Source: Isoetes taiwanensis (lineage: Eukaryota > Streptophyta > Lycopodiopsida > Isoetales > Isoetaceae). From it: a DNA stretch of 64,000 nucleotides. Positions within the stretch are counted from its first letter, which is position 1, and each line of letters starts with the position of its first letter. Where the stretch lies: the NCBI GenBank assembly GCA_021234155.1, contig JAJEKV010000339.1, positions 190,001-254,000 on the forward strand. Reading direction: 5' to 3'. The notes under the pieces were generated by a model that was given only the letters and a program-made list of their open reading frames with translations, searched no databases and was not told the origin of the DNA. Position numbers and translations under genes: made by a program. Positions 1 to 10,573 of the stretch are shown one piece after another.

Positions 1-275
1 CCTAGTAGTTTGATGGAGAAAGGGATATCTGGACAATTTCGTCATGGTCTAAAGGTGGCAAAGCATCCCACCTTTTATAATTGTGAGGCTCATCCTACCA
101 TAATGAACAACTTGGAGGGGGCGATTGAATCTTTCCATCTCAGATCATGACAAAATCAAGGAGATAAAAAAATGGCCAGAGCCAAAAGACACATGCAAGA
201 TGGGACAACATCTCTCATAAATGCGAGTGAGATTGGGATAGTGTCCCTATTTTTTTGACACATGACGATGTTTAT
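1..275 (+). repeat. Dispersed repeat, copy A, with coding-like relic
   Basis: This stretch matches 10574-10860 closely in the same orientation; the shared part begins at or before the window edge. Read on the plus strand it gives an open stretch containing GQFRHGLKVAKHPTF, followed after a stop by a second one containing MQDG-TSLINASE-GIVSL. The second copy holds the same two protein-like pieces with different breaks, so the ancestor was probably coding. I do not recognise the protein. An internal part of a transposable element is the simplest reading. Confidence 0.6.
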
Positions 276-580
276 TAAAGGGCAAATGTCATGAACCTAC
301 AAGAAAACTAAAGAAAATACTAGAAAACATGCGAGAAATATGCTAGAAAATTGGAGATACGTGATATAATAGAGCATCATACAAAAGATTTGAGCTAGAA
401 GGCTCAAGACAAGCGTTGAATTGGAATTGTTTGGCAAGAATGGGACGTTGAACCAGAATGGTTTGACGAGAATCAGGATGAGATTATGCCAAGTGTTGCA
501 CATGTATGTAGATTCTGAAATGTTCCAAAACCCTGCAAATAACTACATATAGGAAAAAGATGTAAAACAATGCTTCTAGA
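276..580. other. Spacer, nothing recognised
   Basis: AT-rich sequence between the first repeat and the tRNA-like segment. The minus-strand ORF here has no splice context or recognisable motif. Confidence 0.5.
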
Positions 581-653
581 GGTGTTGTAGCTCACTTGGC
601 AAAGGTGTATATCTTGCAATTAGAAAGTTGGAGGTTCAAACCTTGCTTCATGC
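581..653 (+). repeat. tRNA-like SINE head (A box and B box)
   Basis: The segment carries an A-box-like TAGCTCACTTGG at 588-599 and a B-box-like GGTTCAAACC at 633-642 at the spacing of an internal RNA polymerase III promoter, with CTTGCAA where an anticodon loop would fall (TGC, alanine-like). The ends do not pair into an acceptor stem and no CCA-type end is seen. I read it as the 5' head of a tRNA-derived SINE, not a functional tRNA. Confidence 0.5.
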
Positions 654-735
654 AACTAGCTGTGACTATCTTTACATATAAAAGTACAATACCCATATGA
701 TCATCATGCCATCTTCCTCTGAGGACGACAATGAT

Positions 736-946
736 TTTGCAAACCCATATGTAAATACATGGCTTTGCCATTAGAAAAGCATCTCAAGTGTTGAACAAAT
801 CTCAAGTGTTGAACAATATCTTTCACTATGATAGTCAAGGTGGAATATGTTTGCAAACCCATATGTAAATACATGGCTTTGCCATTAGAAAAGCATCTCA
901 AGTGTTGAACAATATCTTTCACTATGATAGTCAAGGTGGAATATGT
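736..946. repeat. Tandem duplication, 114 bp and 97 bp copies
   Basis: Copy 1 (736-849) and copy 2 (850-946) both start TTTGCAAACCCATATG and are nearly identical. Copy 1 is 17 bp longer because ATCTCAAGTGTTGAACA is itself duplicated inside it. Confidence 0.9.
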
Positions 947-1440
947 TGTCTCATCACAGTAATTGGCATTATTGAGGACCGTAGAGCTGAATCAGGTATT
1001 ATATCCACTTATTGCGAGGAGCCTGCATGGGTTTTATAAGACTCTCTTCAAAATGTCATGTGGTTGAACTCCAGAAGAGGAAACATGTCCTATTGATATT
1101 GTGTTAGGTATTGTAAGCTGGAAAAAAAAATCAACTAGTGAACTAATTATATTACAACATGTCTCTATTCTTCATATCAGGCTCTTATTTGAGTCTTCCT
1201 CCAGGTTTGAGATCTCTAAAGCATCTCTCTGCCGCACTGGCAAGTCAAACATGTTGTTGTAAGACCTTAAACTGCCATAGCCAAGGTCATCAGTTCAGAG
1301 CGTCTTGTGAAAGTGACTATGCATCATTGTAAAATTGGTTGGAGAAGGCCCCACTTCAGCCATTATAGAGTGGTGGGGCAGGACCTATCTGGCTGTGTTG
1401 TATAGTGTCCTTATAAGTTATGGCTTCAAGTGGACACTAA
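947..1440. other. Spacer, nothing recognised
   Basis: No coding region, RNA gene or repeat was identified in this stretch. Confidence 0.4.
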
Positions 1441-1446
1441 AATTCC

Positions 1447-1800
1447 ACTGCCACCACCACCACCACCACCACCATCATCTTATATGAAACGCTATACAAT
1501 TTTACCTCCAGTAGTAGCTGAAGATAAGCCTTTGCTTTTTTTATAAACTAGTTAAAGTTGAAGAGGCATGCGTAACTTGATATGCATTAAAAATTGCAGC
1601 AAGATAAATAGAATAGAATAAAATAGAATAGACCACCACCATCATCATCATCCTATATGAAAAGCTATACAATTTTACCTCCAGTAGTAGCTGAAGATAA
1701 GCCTTTGCTTTTTTTTATAAACTAGTTAAAGTTGAAGAGGCATGCATAACTTGATATGCATTAAAAATTGGAGCAAGATAAATAGAATAGAATGGGTTTT
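1447..1800. repeat. 174 bp tandem duplication with CCA microsatellite
   Basis: Two copies of a unit with a 174 bp period. Each begins with a CCA/TCA trinucleotide run (1450-1475; 1632-1652), continues through GCTATACAATTTTACCTCC, and ends in a TAGAATAGAA pentanucleotide-type run. Copies differ at only a few sites apart from the microsatellite parts. Confidence 0.88.
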
Positions 1801-2040
1801 TATTCTCCGTGGATCCTTATGTGCATTCGTCATAGCAATTCAAGGGGATGTGGTTCTGCCATTAAATTATGCATTTTCAAATGCTAAGATTTTTAAACTA
1901 AAGAATAAAAGAACATCAGCTTCCGTACATGCAAAAGGAGGATGTCTACCATAGTTGAATTATGAGATCAACAATAAGCAAATATAAGGATTATAAAAAC
2001 CATCAAAATATCTATTGGAAACGAGAATATAATAAAATGT

Positions 2041-2110
2041 ATTTTTATCGTCCACAGAGACCAATTGGACTATGGGCTCAAAACAAAGAGATCGTGTCTA
2101 TGGGATCCTG
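2041..2110 (-). mobile_element. 3' tail of a LINE-like retroposon
   Basis: On the minus strand this reads CCAATTGGTCTCTGTGGAC, then GATAAAAA and an AT-rich TTATATTC run. It matches the 3' end of the LINE at 53.9-56.06 kb, as do tails at 19.73 kb and 52.63 kb. It is likely a 5'-truncated copy of that family. A weaker match with a TTCTA-type tail lies at 1786-1815. Confidence 0.6.
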
Positions 2111-2499
2111 GTTATATCAGAGTGAGTTCCTGGTCAACAATAGAGAGGTCCCCTTCAACTGCTTGCCTTGGCTAATATAGCTCCTCGCACTAGCGAGTCC
2201 ATGACTGTGAATATGACAACTCATGGACGGTCCGGGTGTTGAACACCATGTTGTTGCCCTAGCAATGTGCATGGTGTATGGAACATCATACAAGAGAGAG
2301 ACATTGTTTGGAGCTGTTTAATGGGGTTCTCCTCTGCTTTTACTACTAGGCCACGGACCACCATATTGTGGCTCCTTCATCTCAGCTCTTGTTTTCTCTG
2401 GCCCTCAGGGTAATGTTGATCGTCTCAGCCGGTGCTGGTTGCTATCTGCGAGGCATAAACTATAGTCTGTATTGGGGATGTGGTGACGCAGGCTATCAT
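2111..2499. other. Spacer, nothing recognised
   Basis: No ORF with supporting motifs or splice sites. It may be the continuation of the decayed minus-strand ORF at 2.5-3.17 kb. Confidence 0.3.
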
Positions 2500-3170
2500 G
2501 ATGGAGTGGTAGATGTCTGTCTAGGTTGGCGTCGCTCGGGCATTTGAGTAAGAGCAGCAGCTGCAGCATGTGGTGTAGCTTCAACCCTTTGAAGCCACGT
2601 TCTTAGCTCTTGCTGGAGCATATGTTGCCTTGCCAATTCGTATATGCATTGCTGCAGTTTTGCATGAGCATCTACATGGAGACCCTTGCCCTATTGAGCA
2701 ATAGCTGTCCATAGCTCTTGCACATCTAGTCCCCAAGAAGTAGAGCTATGCTCCAAACTTCGTTGGCGGGAAGTAACTGCAATATCCACTGTCGATGGTG
2801 TTGTCTTGATCATGATGACCTTATTGTCAGAGCCTGGAGTTGCAACTGGTTGTCGTCGGTGGCTGCTTGGACAATGCTTTGAATAGTGGCAGTCTCCTCA
2901 GCTTCTAATCAGATGGGGGAGAGAGTTGCTTTCTTCTCCTATTCAAAACATTCCCTATTGTGTGCCATAGCGTCCATCCTGGTGGACAAGGTATCCAGGC
3001 AGGCATGTAGATTAGCAAGACCCAGCTTATCCTATTGCTGTTCAAAGCGCACTAAACGGAGGCTGTCCTTTAGCTGTTGCATGTGGGCCTCCATGCTCTG
3101 ACATGCTATTCTCTGTAGCCAGTTGCTTTTTGAGCAACTGGAGCACCGGGGACTGTATTTGTTAACAAAT
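2500..3170 (-). pseudogene. Decayed coiled-coil ORF, possibly gag or LINE ORF1
   Basis: The minus strand gives long stretches in two frames interrupted by stops. One reads QLKDSLRLVRFEQQ and LDTLSTRMDAMAHNRE, the other LQQCIYELARQHMLQQELR then PERRQPRQTSTTPS. The spacing of L, Q, R and E residues is that of a coiled coil, followed by a basic, proline-containing end. Retroelement gag or ORF1 proteins look like this, but I see no zinc knuckle and cannot name the family. Several stops and a frame change make it a relic. Confidence 0.4.
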
Positions 3171-4040
3171 GGCATCTAATATCTAAAGCTACGGGATGCT
3201 GGAAGTTGAGCCTCGCACTTCGATCCAATTAGTCCGAAGCCCTCGAGGGGATGAAATGGACTCAAAATTAATTCTTCTTCTTCTTTTTTGATATATAACA
3301 TTTGGACATAATTGAAGTTGATACTCTGTACGTAATTTAATTCAATAATGCCCATTCCTCTTAGTAAAGAATTATTAATCCAATTGATATATATTGTTTC
3401 ACTTGTTTGGTAAGTTTTCAGTTCATGCTATGACTATCTTAGAAGAAATAACATCATGCATAACTGGCTTGTGTAGGCTTATGGAATGCAAATTATGATG
3501 TGTTGGCTAAACTGCACCTTATGTTTCAAGTTAGTTACATTACTACTCTCTTCTTCTACTACCACACCTGCAACCTATAATAGCCTGAACAATATACAGA
3601 CTGTGATTTAAGAACTTTGTTCGTAAGAGTTCAAGTTCTACAATATGGGACAAATATACCAGATGCATCAGAACTGAAAACAAGATAATGTAATTGATTA
3701 AGAAACTGTTGCTTAATGACGTCCAATTCGGGGTATGAATATCAGCAACTATAGATGCAGATAACATCAAACAATGATGTTACCTCTAATATACCTCCAA
3801 AGCATTCCTCATGAACATCTCAGGTCTGGAAAAATGATACATCTAAGATAGCTTATGTGATAATTAGTGGAGTCGAGACTACAACCTTCCCATATATCAG
3901 AAAGGCTTGTCAGTAGAATATTAGACAGAACCCGAGAAATAACCTTCAAGGAATATAAGCGTGACAATATTTTATACTAGCGCTATGTCATAAAGTAACG
4001 ATAGGTCTATTTGTGATTATTCTTCACGTGTTATTGTGTA
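3171..4040. other. Spacer, nothing recognised
   Basis: AT-rich sequence; a CTT-type trinucleotide run lies near 3274-3286. No supported gene. Confidence 0.4.
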
Positions 4041-4047
4041 GATAGCA

Positions 4048-4461
4048 TTATCGGAGCCCTTCAAGGTTCCAAATCCAAGTACTCTTTCTAAAGTCCCTGT
4101 AGAGAAAAGGATATGCTAGGCTGGCAATCCTAACAGTGTTACTCTCAACCATCACTTGGATTTGCTTCCACTTCTCCGCAAACATTTGGTGTGTTGCCAG
4201 ATTCGAGTAACACCCATCAATATGCCGAGCTGAGCTTCTTGTTTGAGCCTTTGCGCGGACCGCTTCCCTCATAGTGGAGGCCTCTCCGTTGCATGTACTG
4301 TCTAGTCTGGGCCCTTTCCATGATGGATCTGCATATTCCATCATATAGACAGGCATGATGCCGTCGGGCTGTAAAGTTGACTGATATTGTGGAGTTTTAT
4401 GGGTGTCGCCATCAATATGCACCTCCTTAGGACTTAGGAAGAGGACCATTGGAGTCATCAT
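4048..4461 (-). CDS. Unrecognised ORF of 137 codons
   Basis: This is one of the longer open frames in the first 12 kb. It starts with two methionines and encodes a mixed-composition protein with no signal peptide, membrane segment or motif I recognise. There is no clear promoter or splice context and its neighbours are repeat relics. It may be a piece of an old element or chance; I list it because its length is above the local background. Confidence 0.2.
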   Translation of the reverse strand: MMTPMVLFLSPKEVHIDGDTHKTPQYQSTLQPDGIMPVYMMEYADPSWKGPRLDSTCNGEASTMREAVRAKAQTRSSARHIDGCYSNLATHQMFAEKWKQIQVMVESNTVRIASLAYPFLYRDFRKSTWIWNLEGLR

Positions 4462-4690
4462 GAATAGAACACAGGTCTAGAAAGGAAGGGGGAGCAAAAG
4501 AGCAGAACGGGCTAAGGGGCTCTTGGATCACTAACAAGTAGAAGGGATGAAAGCAAAGCATAAGCGATGCCCTCCTCCAGTGATTCTGAGGTTGTTGGGG
4601 GAGAGAGGGGGTTGTTCAACCCCGAGGTGGGAGGTTCAATTTCATTGCTTTGGGAATATTTTTGGCCGAGAGCGCGAGGAAGCTTTCAAA

Positions 4691-5060
4691 GTGTGGATGA
4701 ATCTATGGGTTTTGGATGTTAGAAGACAAGCTTTCGACTTTCAAATTGGGAGACCCGTAATTTGGCCCAATTTGGATGCCAAAAGACAAGCTCTCGAATA
4801 CCAAATTGGGTAGCTCCCCAATTTGGCCCAATTTGGATGCCATAAGACCAGTTCTGGACTCTTAAATTGGGCACATGTTCAATTTGATGCAAAGTGTGGC
4901 TGAATCTATGAGTTTTGGATGTTAGAAGACAAGCTTTCGACTTTCAAATTGGGAAGTCCCCCAATTGGGCCCAATTTGGATGCCAAAAGACAAACTCTGG
5001 GCTCTTAAATTGGGCATCTGCTCGATTTGGATGCTAGAAGACAAGCTCTGGGGAAGGCTT
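4691..5060. repeat. Complex tandem repeat of CAATTTGGATGCC units
   Basis: Short units built on AATTTGG, ATGCCAAAAGACAAGCTCT and CAAATTGGG recur every 60-70 bp, and a larger block starting GTGTGG-TGAATCTATG recurs at 4691 and 4894 (203 bp period). Units are degenerate and alternate two versions, so this is a small higher-order repeat rather than a simple satellite. Confidence 0.75.
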
Positions 5061-5875
5061 TTTGACAAGTAGAAGTAACAAAATCAAAGTCTAGAGTTTA
5101 AATACCAAGTCAGTAGCTAAAAGACTCAAATGGCTAAAGTCAAAGTCAATAGTAGGCCAAAGGCATCCTAAGGAAACCTAAAGCCCTGAGGCATCCCAAA
5201 GCCCTAAAGTTAAAGAAGTGTACCCATTTGACCATATTGTTTTGCACAATCGCATATTAGAAAAGTAGACTAAACTTGAGGAATATGCAAGCTCCTTCAA
5301 GGATTCTAGAGATGTTTGGCCATTTGTTCTTCCATATATTCATGCAATCTCTGACTGACCTCTTTTCCTTTAAAAGAAAGACACATCCGACCACTTTATT
5401 TGGAATAAGGTGCCCCCGCAGAACCTTATGGGGGGTAAGGGCCTCGCGAGCCCATCAGGGTGAGCCAGTGCCGAGTCATAAGGGGGCATCTTTGCCTCCA
5501 CAGCAGTTTGCTCATGGATTCACCAGGCACTTACCCCACATAAGGACCCATGGAACATTTTTTTCTAGATATCATATGACCCAAGAATTTCCCCTTTCCA
5601 GGACATTTTCTCCTGTTTTTTATTGTTTTTTATTGTTTTTTTTAGGTCCAGACTGAAGATATTGATGGTCTCTTCTTTCTAGGTGCAAGCATGCAGCACT
5701 AAGTATTGCATTTCACTGTGTAGGACCGTAAGGATGATTCTAAAGTTGCTGCAGTACTTAAGAAAGCAAAAGAAGGAGCATTGGAGGAGCATCAAAGAGA
5801 GAGGAAATGAAGAAGTGAGGTTTTTTGTCTCATGCTTTCTAGTTCTTATTTGATGGCTTTTAAAGCCTTAAAAAC
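5061..5875. other. Spacer, nothing recognised
   Basis: The 126-codon plus-strand frame at 5276-5656 has no motif and ends in a TTTTTATTG run. I see no supported gene. Confidence 0.35.
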
Positions 5876-5879
5876 TTTG

Positions 5880-6640
5880 GTGTAAGCAAGTGATGGACGC
5901 AATCCTAACAATTATTGCACAATCATAGTGTATCCTTTGTTGGTCAAACTGCTTGCTAAATTCTTGAGGAGCAATTAACAACATGGGCAGAGAAAACATG
6001 GGACACATACTTGGACAGACAAAATTTTAGAATTGAACACTCCACCATTGACCACATTTTTACATTACCCACCCTGTTAGAGGATAATAAAAACAAACGA
6101 CATGATTCATATTGCTGCTTCATGGATTTTGTGAAGGTTTTCGACGATGCTCCTAGGTAGAAGTTGTAGAGAGGTTGTCGTAGCTAAGAATTCCTCAAGC
6201 ACTGCAAAATGTAATATACACGCTTTATGAAACAGTCGCAACCCAACTTGCTCATCACATCATTAGGCAGCTGATATATGCAGATGATGTAGAACTGTTA
6301 GCTCATGCATTAGCAAGTATATAATAACATTTGGACACTCTTAGTCCTTTATGTTAGAATACTAAAATGCAGGTCGATCTGGCAAAGACCAAGGTACTTC
6401 TATATCATCTTCTAAGCCTAACACAACAACCTCGTTGCACCTTTCATGGTCAAAATATAGAAATGGTACAAGCATACGAATACCTTGCATGCACCCAAGA
6501 AATATATTGAAAAGCTCTCTATGCCATGCAGAACTATTGCCACAAGCAAAGTTTTATGACTGGTCCCACTAGTCAGACTTGTTCAAGGTTTTACTGAAAC
6601 CAGTTCTTCTATATGAAGTGGAAGTACGGGAGGCAGTATA
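5880..6640 (+). pseudogene. LINE reverse transcriptase relic (plus strand)
   Basis: Translated pieces in several frames line up with the LINE at 53.9-56.06 kb. They include NNYCTIIVYPLLVKLLAKFL, HSTIDHIFTL, SYCCFMDFVKVFDDAPR and the catalytic-loop motif YADDVELLAHAL at 6277-6312, then MQVDLAKTKVL. The YADD metal-binding box is intact but stops and frameshifts break the reading frame throughout, so no protein can be made. It is 5' truncated. An inverted relative lies at 7600-8600. Confidence 0.85.
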
Positions 6641-6649
6641 CAGGCTTTA

Positions 6650-6875
6650 TGAAACAGTCTAATCTCGAACGTTGTCATCATGCTACCTTAATAACTGCAG
6701 TGTAGCAGTGCGCTAGGGATGCCCACTCTCTCTCGCGTTATAAAAAAAAAAATAAAAAAAAAATAGTAATAATAAATGCAACTTTGTCATCATGCTACCT
6801 TATTAACTGCAGTGTAGCAGTATGCCAGGGATGGCCACTCTCTCTCGCATTATTTAAAAAAAAAAAAAAAAAGAA
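6650..6875 (+). repeat. Duplicated LINE fragment, each copy ending in an A-rich run
   Basis: A segment of about 70 bp (CATCATGCTACCTTA through CTCTCTCTCGC) occurs at 6678-6740 and again at 6789-6853. In LINE frame it reads CYLNNCSVAVR-GCP, the region just before the VRQGCPLSL motif. The first copy runs into A-rich sequence with AATAAT, the second into a run of about 17 A residues. Confidence 0.8.
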
Positions 6876-7045
6876 GCAACCTTCACCACTTCGAATATGT
6901 TGCCTGTAATATCTTTAATACTTCTAAAAATAAAAACAACTATTTTGCAACCTTTCAAGTTCATTTTCTGCAACCTTAATTAATAGTCACTATATTTGTT
7001 ATCACTTGCAACTACAAACATACTTACCGAACTTACAGATTTTGA

Positions 7046-7445
7046 CTAAACCTGCAGATTTGTATTGCTTCTTGTACAACTGAAACTCCAAGCAACTTTT
7101 GAAAGTTTTGAAACTTTAACACTCAAGGGCTTTGTCATAATGTCTGCAACCTGCATATCAATGTGGATATACTCTATTGTAACAAACCCTTTTGCCACCA
7201 TATCTCTGATGAAATGAATATGTAACTCAATATGCTTAGTCCTTTCATGTAAAACATGATTTCTAATAATTGCAATGCAGCTCATATTGTCTGACGATAA
7301 ACTAGTTGGTTTCACCTCCAACAACCTCCTGATTCAAATAATTTTCCTAGGGGCTACAGAGGCTACCTTATACTTTGTTCAGCAGTGGACAAGGCTATGC
7401 TTCCTTGTTTTTTACAAGGTGTCTCCTATATATACCACCTTCTTG
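7046..7445 (-). pseudogene. Ty1/copia RNase H C-terminal fragment
   Basis: The minus-strand ORF (93 codons) carries the end of a copia polyprotein: DNMSCIAIIRN, HERTKHIELHIHFIRD and DMQVADIMTKPL, the standard RTKHI and ADI-TKPL blocks of copia RNase H. Just upstream, in another frame, KQGSIALSTAE matches the block before it. Intervening stops and a frameshift show decay. No LTR was found on either side. It lies between the two inverted LINE relics. Confidence 0.9.
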
Positions 7446-7599
7446 CAATCGAATATGTGTTGTTCCAGAACAACATGTTGTAGAGGCAAAACTCCTATCT
7501 CCTACAAAAGAATCGAATACAAAACTGTGAACTTGTCTCCAACAATCCGAGTCTGAAAGGCTTCCTAGACACGTCCAAATCGTTTCAAGTGGCAAGTGA

Positions 7600-8600
7600 G
7601 ATCATTGCCCCATATGCTTCCATTTCATATAGAAGTACTAGTTCTATCAAAAACTTTAAACAAATGCGACTGGTGGGGCCAGTCGTAAAGCTTCGCTTTA
7701 TGGCAATTGTTCTGCATCGCATAGAGAGCTTTGCAACTTGATAACAGTCGTCATTGGATAGATGTGTCTAAATATGTAATGGTGGTGAACTCCACTCCAA
7801 AGTATTTGCATGTTTGTACAATTTTTATATTTTGACTAAGATAAGTAAAGCGAGGTTATTATGTTGCGTAGAAGATGATATAAGAAGTACCTTGGTTTTT
7901 ACAAGGTTGATCTGCATTTTAGTGTTTTGACAGAAAGAACTTAGAACGTCCAGATGTTGTTGCATACTTGCTGGGTCATGAGCTAACAGATCTATGTCAT
8001 CTGCATATATTAGCTGCCCAATGATGTCATGAGCAAGATGGAGTCCTCCAGCTCCATGTGAGCAAGCCAGTCCTTGAGCTAGTCAATGTATAGTTCAAAT
8101 AGTGTGAGAGAGATTGGACATCCCTGGTGCACTCCTACACTACTCTTGGCATGATAGCATTCGAACTGAGACTGTTTTATAAAACATGTATACTGCATTT
8201 GGCAGTTCTTGAGGAATTCCTAGCTGTGATAATCTCTTTCACAACTTTTGTCTGGGAACATTGTCAAAAGCCTTCGCAAAATCTACAAAGCCACAATATA
8301 AATCATGTCATTTATTTTCGTTGACCTTTAGGAGGGTGCATAATATGAAAATGTGGTCAATAGTGTAATGCTTAGTCTAAAACAGGTCTATCCAAGTGTG
8401 TGTACCTATATTTCCGCTTCCCGTGCTGCCAAATTGCTATTCAAGAATTCCAACGATCAATTTGGCCAACAAAGAATACACCATGGTTGTGTGATAATTG
8501 GTAGGACGGTGAGGATTACCTGCTTTATATATTGAAACTATAGAAGGTTCATTGTGATCGGAAGCCTTCCTAGAGGGCTTTATTCAATGATGATGCTTCT
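7600..8600 (-). pseudogene. LINE reverse transcriptase relic (minus strand)
   Basis: Minus-strand translation gives, in order, IYKAGNPHRPTNYHTTMVY, LLAKLIVGILE, HYTIDHIFILCTLL, LYCGFVDFAKAFDNVPRQKL, QGCPISLTLFELYID, QLIYADDIDLLAHD (YADD at 8007-7996) and MQINLVKTKVLLISSS. These are successive reverse-transcriptase blocks of the same LINE type as at 53.9 kb. Stops and frameshifts break it. It is the inverted counterpart of the relic at 5880-6640, about 1 kb away. Confidence 0.88.
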
Positions 8601-9090
8601 TGTGCCCATAGTGAACTACTAAGTGGCAAAGAAGAAATTCTAATGTGAAGGATGACCCCATGGCTTGAAGATATTTGCATTATGCATTGGTCAAATCTTG
8701 ATAACTCATAAAAGGAGGGATAATAAAAAACGTACAAAACTAATATTGCAATGCATCATGTCGATTGTACAATGATGACTATTAGCATGCATATCCTTTT
8801 CAATGATAATGTTAAAATCCAGATATCACAAAGCATGTGATGAGAAGCATAATGTTAAAGTTCAAATATCACAAAGCATGTGATGAGAAGCATAGCATTG
8901 GTTAATAAAATAATGTAATGCTAGTATTTGGGCATAAGGAATTTAAAATCGGTTTCCAGCATCTTTGCATGTGTTCCAGACCCTCGATGGAGCAAGTAAA
9001 CATCGATGGAGCAGAATGAGCTTTGATCATAAGCAGATTCGATGGAGCCTCCTATGCCTTCTTTTTTCTTTTTGCATGAAAGTAGCCATC
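8601..9090. other. Spacer with a short direct repeat
   Basis: The phrase ATATCACAAAGCATGTGATG occurs at about 8823 and 8868, a 45 bp direct duplication. Nothing else was recognised. Confidence 0.5.
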
Positions 9091-9099
9091 GATCCAAAA

Positions 9100-9770
9100 A
9101 TGGTGCAAAAGGATATATGTTGCAAAAAATGGTTACAAAAGGATATATGTTAACACGGGTGGTGAAATTATGAAAAGTTCGGGGCATTTGATGAAATTGC
9201 CAAACATAAGGGCATTTTATATCCCTAGGATAAAACATCTAATTCTGCATTCTAAATATTTTTGCTCACAGGCTCTCATGATTCTGCATTGATTCTATTT
9301 TCTCAAACTTTTTCTAAAGGATTAGTCTCTCACAATTCAAAGGCACAGGCTCTCACAAATATTAGAGGCTCACCAAGCCTTTTTACTCACTTTATACTCT
9401 GCAACCTATAGGGAGATTATGCACCGTGTTATTGTTCCTACTCTTCTAAGTATGATGTTGCTTCCAACGACAATACGATGTTGTTCAAGAGCATTTCAAT
9501 AATTTCTTATAACTTAAGGGTATTTTGTGACTTTGCAACTTTTAAAATTTGGAAAAAAGCACATGTTATAGGTCTTAAGGGCATTTTGGGAATTTAAAAG
9601 TAACATAAGGGCATTTGAGAAATTATAAAAAATCTTAAGGGTATTTGAATAATTTCAAAAAAATCCAAAATTCATTATACGTTGACCAGGGGCATTTAGT
9701 GAAATTATGAAAAGTTAGGGGCATCTGGTGAAAGTCATCAAAACATAGGCATTTTGTAGTTTTCCCCTTT
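9100..9770. repeat. Degenerate AAGGGCATTT repeat field
   Basis: The phrase (A/G)AGGGCATTTNNGAAATTAT and variants recur many times between 9150 and 9760, with irregular spacing of roughly 30-60 bp; one double copy of AAAAGGATATATGTT lies at 9109 and 9137. It looks like an old, diverged minisatellite. No ORF of note. Confidence 0.6.
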
Positions 9771-10573
9771 ATCTTACAAGTTGACCATACAATACCACAT
9801 GAACATGCACACGAAATACAAATCGATCCAGCTCCATAACCTTAGGGCCATGCTAAAAGAAATCCAAAAATGTTTTCCAAGGGAAAACTAAATTTCAGCA
9901 AGAGATACCTATTCATTCACATTATGACTTATGTTATGACTATATTAGAGAATCTATCTCCTTATTTATTGTAACGAAAACACTAGGAATGGGCTAAAGG
10001 GCTTAGAACATACTAGGGACCATTACTTCGTTGTCATCCACATGTGCTAAAGAGACAAATTGAAAGGTATATTGCAGATATTTTTTTGAAAGTTTGTATA
10101 TCCGTTCAAGAAGCTTTACATATGCCATCATCTTCTATTTTGATGATTGCATGGAGAAGCTCACAACAAAAAGTATGCAAGGATGGTGGTCCATTATCTA
10201 GCTTATGTTCGTGGTGTAATCTCTATCTCATCTCAAAAGATGACAATGCTAGAAAACAAATTTGATTTCACATCCTTTTCAATGTTGTTACTAGAGGATA
10301 GAGACAAACGTTCTAGACTAATTGCGTCCATCCACAATTTCGACGTATAAAGGTTTAGTTAATGTTGTAGACAAATTGTGTGGAGAAATTGTATACCTCC
10401 ACAACTGTGACGTGTAAAGTTAAAATTAGTTATAACCAGTGTAAGGATTAGAAGCCATAGTTAGGCAAGTGGGTGCTTCGCTACAAAGTAACAATCTGGA
10501 TGTTAACCCAAGGCGGTCTTTGAATGCAACACGAGATGGATATCATGACAAACTTGGTCCACATTGTTGATAT
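9771..10573. other. Spacer, nothing recognised
   Basis: Contains short duplicated phrases around 10310-10430 (TAGACAAATTGTG/TCCACAA). No gene is supported. Confidence 0.35.

Noticed and set aside
581-653. Functional tRNA gene
   Set aside because: A- and B-box-like sequences are present but the ends do not form an acceptor stem and the anticodon stem is poor.
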